DNA of 64,000 nt from Dehalococcoidia bacterium (GTDB lineage Bacteria > Chloroflexota > Dehalococcoidia > Lucifugimonadales > Lucifugimonadaceae), in the NCBI GenBank assembly GCA_022824185.1, contig JAJEAU010000008.1:62001-126000 (forward strand). Direction: 5' to 3'. A program made the position numbers and the translations under genes. This document shows, piece by piece, positions 63,650-64,000 of the stretch (the first letter of the stretch is position 1; each line of letters opens with the position of its first letter). The notes beneath the pieces were generated by a model. It was not told where the DNA came from. It saw only the letters and a program-made list of their open reading frames with translations, and searched no databases.

Positions 63650-64000
63650 TTATGCCGCTGCGGAGACGCGTGGACGCACCCGGTTCCGTTTGACACACTC
63701 GTCCATGATTTGCAGGGCATTCAAGGCGGCGCCTTTGCGGAGATTGTCGGCGGCTAGCCAAAATACGATTCCGTTTTCGTGGGCGATGTCGCGTCGGACG
63801 CGACCGACCATGACTTGGTCTTCGCCGGCGGAGTTTGAGGGCATCGGGTAGAGCGAATCTTGAGGATTGTCCATGAGAGTGATGCCGGGGAATTCAGAGA
63901 TCGCGACGCGTGCGTCATTTACGGAGATTGGGGCGTCGAACTCGACGGTGACCGATTCGCAGTGCGAGATTTCGACGGGGACGCGTACGCAGGTTGCGGC
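63650..64000 (-). CDS. asd: Aspartate-semialdehyde dehydrogenase, N-terminal part cut by window edge
   Basis: The C-terminal 116 residues are present. They read AATCVRVPVEISHCESVTVEF, where the arginine and histidine of the active-site region (RVPV-x-x-x-H) are seen, then VNDARVAISEFPGITLMDNP, YPMPSNSAGEDQVMVGRVRRD and GIVFWLAADNLRKGAALNAL, all typical of Asd. The catalytic Cys part lies outside the window. The upstream position next to dapA supports the call. Confidence 0.93.
   Translation of the reverse strand, partial: AATCVRVPVEISHCESVTVEFDAPISVNDARVAISEFPGITLMDNPQDSLYPMPSNSAGEDQVMVGRVRRDIAHENGIVFWLAADNLRKGAALNALQIMDECVKRNRVRPRVSAAA

Overview
The window is one contiguous stretch of bacterial chromosome with moderately high GC, dense genes and no rRNA, tRNA, CRISPR array or transposase that I could recognise. 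The gene set best fits a free-living member of the Chloroflexota, perhaps a SAR202/Dehalococcoidia-type lineage. Pointers are RNase Y with a PHP phosphoesterase, tig-clpP-clpX, a mycobacterial-type CysM beside a MoeB/ThiF activator, an HemQ-like protein, a siroheme sulfite/nitrite reductase with a 7Fe ferredoxin, Ala/Thr-rich lipoproteins, a DUF3604 protein and an LRR/surface protein. This assignment is inference from family content; there is no marker rRNA.

Layout. 1-4.1 kb: PHP phosphoesterase, rny, ribosomal protein L25 and an Rrf2 regulator. 4.2-7.6 kb: MoeB-like activator, CysM and amidase, a probable sulfur-carrier-dependent cysteine pathway. 7.7-11.4 kb: hicAB, an HpcH/HpaI aldolase and a DUF3604 protein. 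11.4-12.7 kb: a gene-poor, palindrome-rich stretch with a near-consensus promoter and one unrecognised ORF. 12.7-23.1 kb: catabolic or accessory enzymes (HAD, acetamidase/formamidase, VOC, class III aminotransferase, FIST, kinase-like, SDRs, nitroreductase, and a CinA-like/nucleotidyltransferase pair). 23.2-28.7 kb: a dipeptide/oligopeptide-type ABC importer operon ending in a cupredoxin-like lipoprotein and a clear terminator. 28.8-35.8 kb: thiS, clpX, clpP, tig, aspS, bioY and an Lrp regulator, all on the minus strand. 36-43.3 kb: iron-sulfur and redox genes (HesB/IscA-like, ferredoxin, HemQ-like, sulfite/nitrite reductase), TIM-barrel enzymes and a GNAT. 43.5-47.4 kb: a heterodimeric ABC exporter. 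52.2-54.5 kb: ruvCAB. 54.6-64 kb: an orphan antitoxin-like gene, acyl-CoA dehydrogenase, a secreted Asp-rich repeat protein coupled to a kinase-like gene, purA, and the minus-strand asd-dapA-GNAT-yvcK run.

The most unusual part is 47.4-51.9 kb. After a lipoprotein gene broken by an in-frame TGA there is an array of very small genes. They are served by a repeated module: a sigma70-type promoter with an exact 17-bp spacer, then exactly 11 nt, then an 8-bp stem-loop that would sit at the extreme 5' end of the transcript, then a Shine-Dalgarno site and a small ORF. Four intact copies (48,104; 49,180; 49,676; 49,887) and two or three decayed copies are visible. The stem arms of different copies differ but stay paired through G-U wobbles, so the structure rather than the sequence seems to be kept. 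Two of the microgenes encode paralogous ~46-residue proteins sharing RHGPNA and EIRAER. I know of no described system that this matches. A phage, satellite or plasmid remnant, or a domesticated small-gene array, are the main readings.
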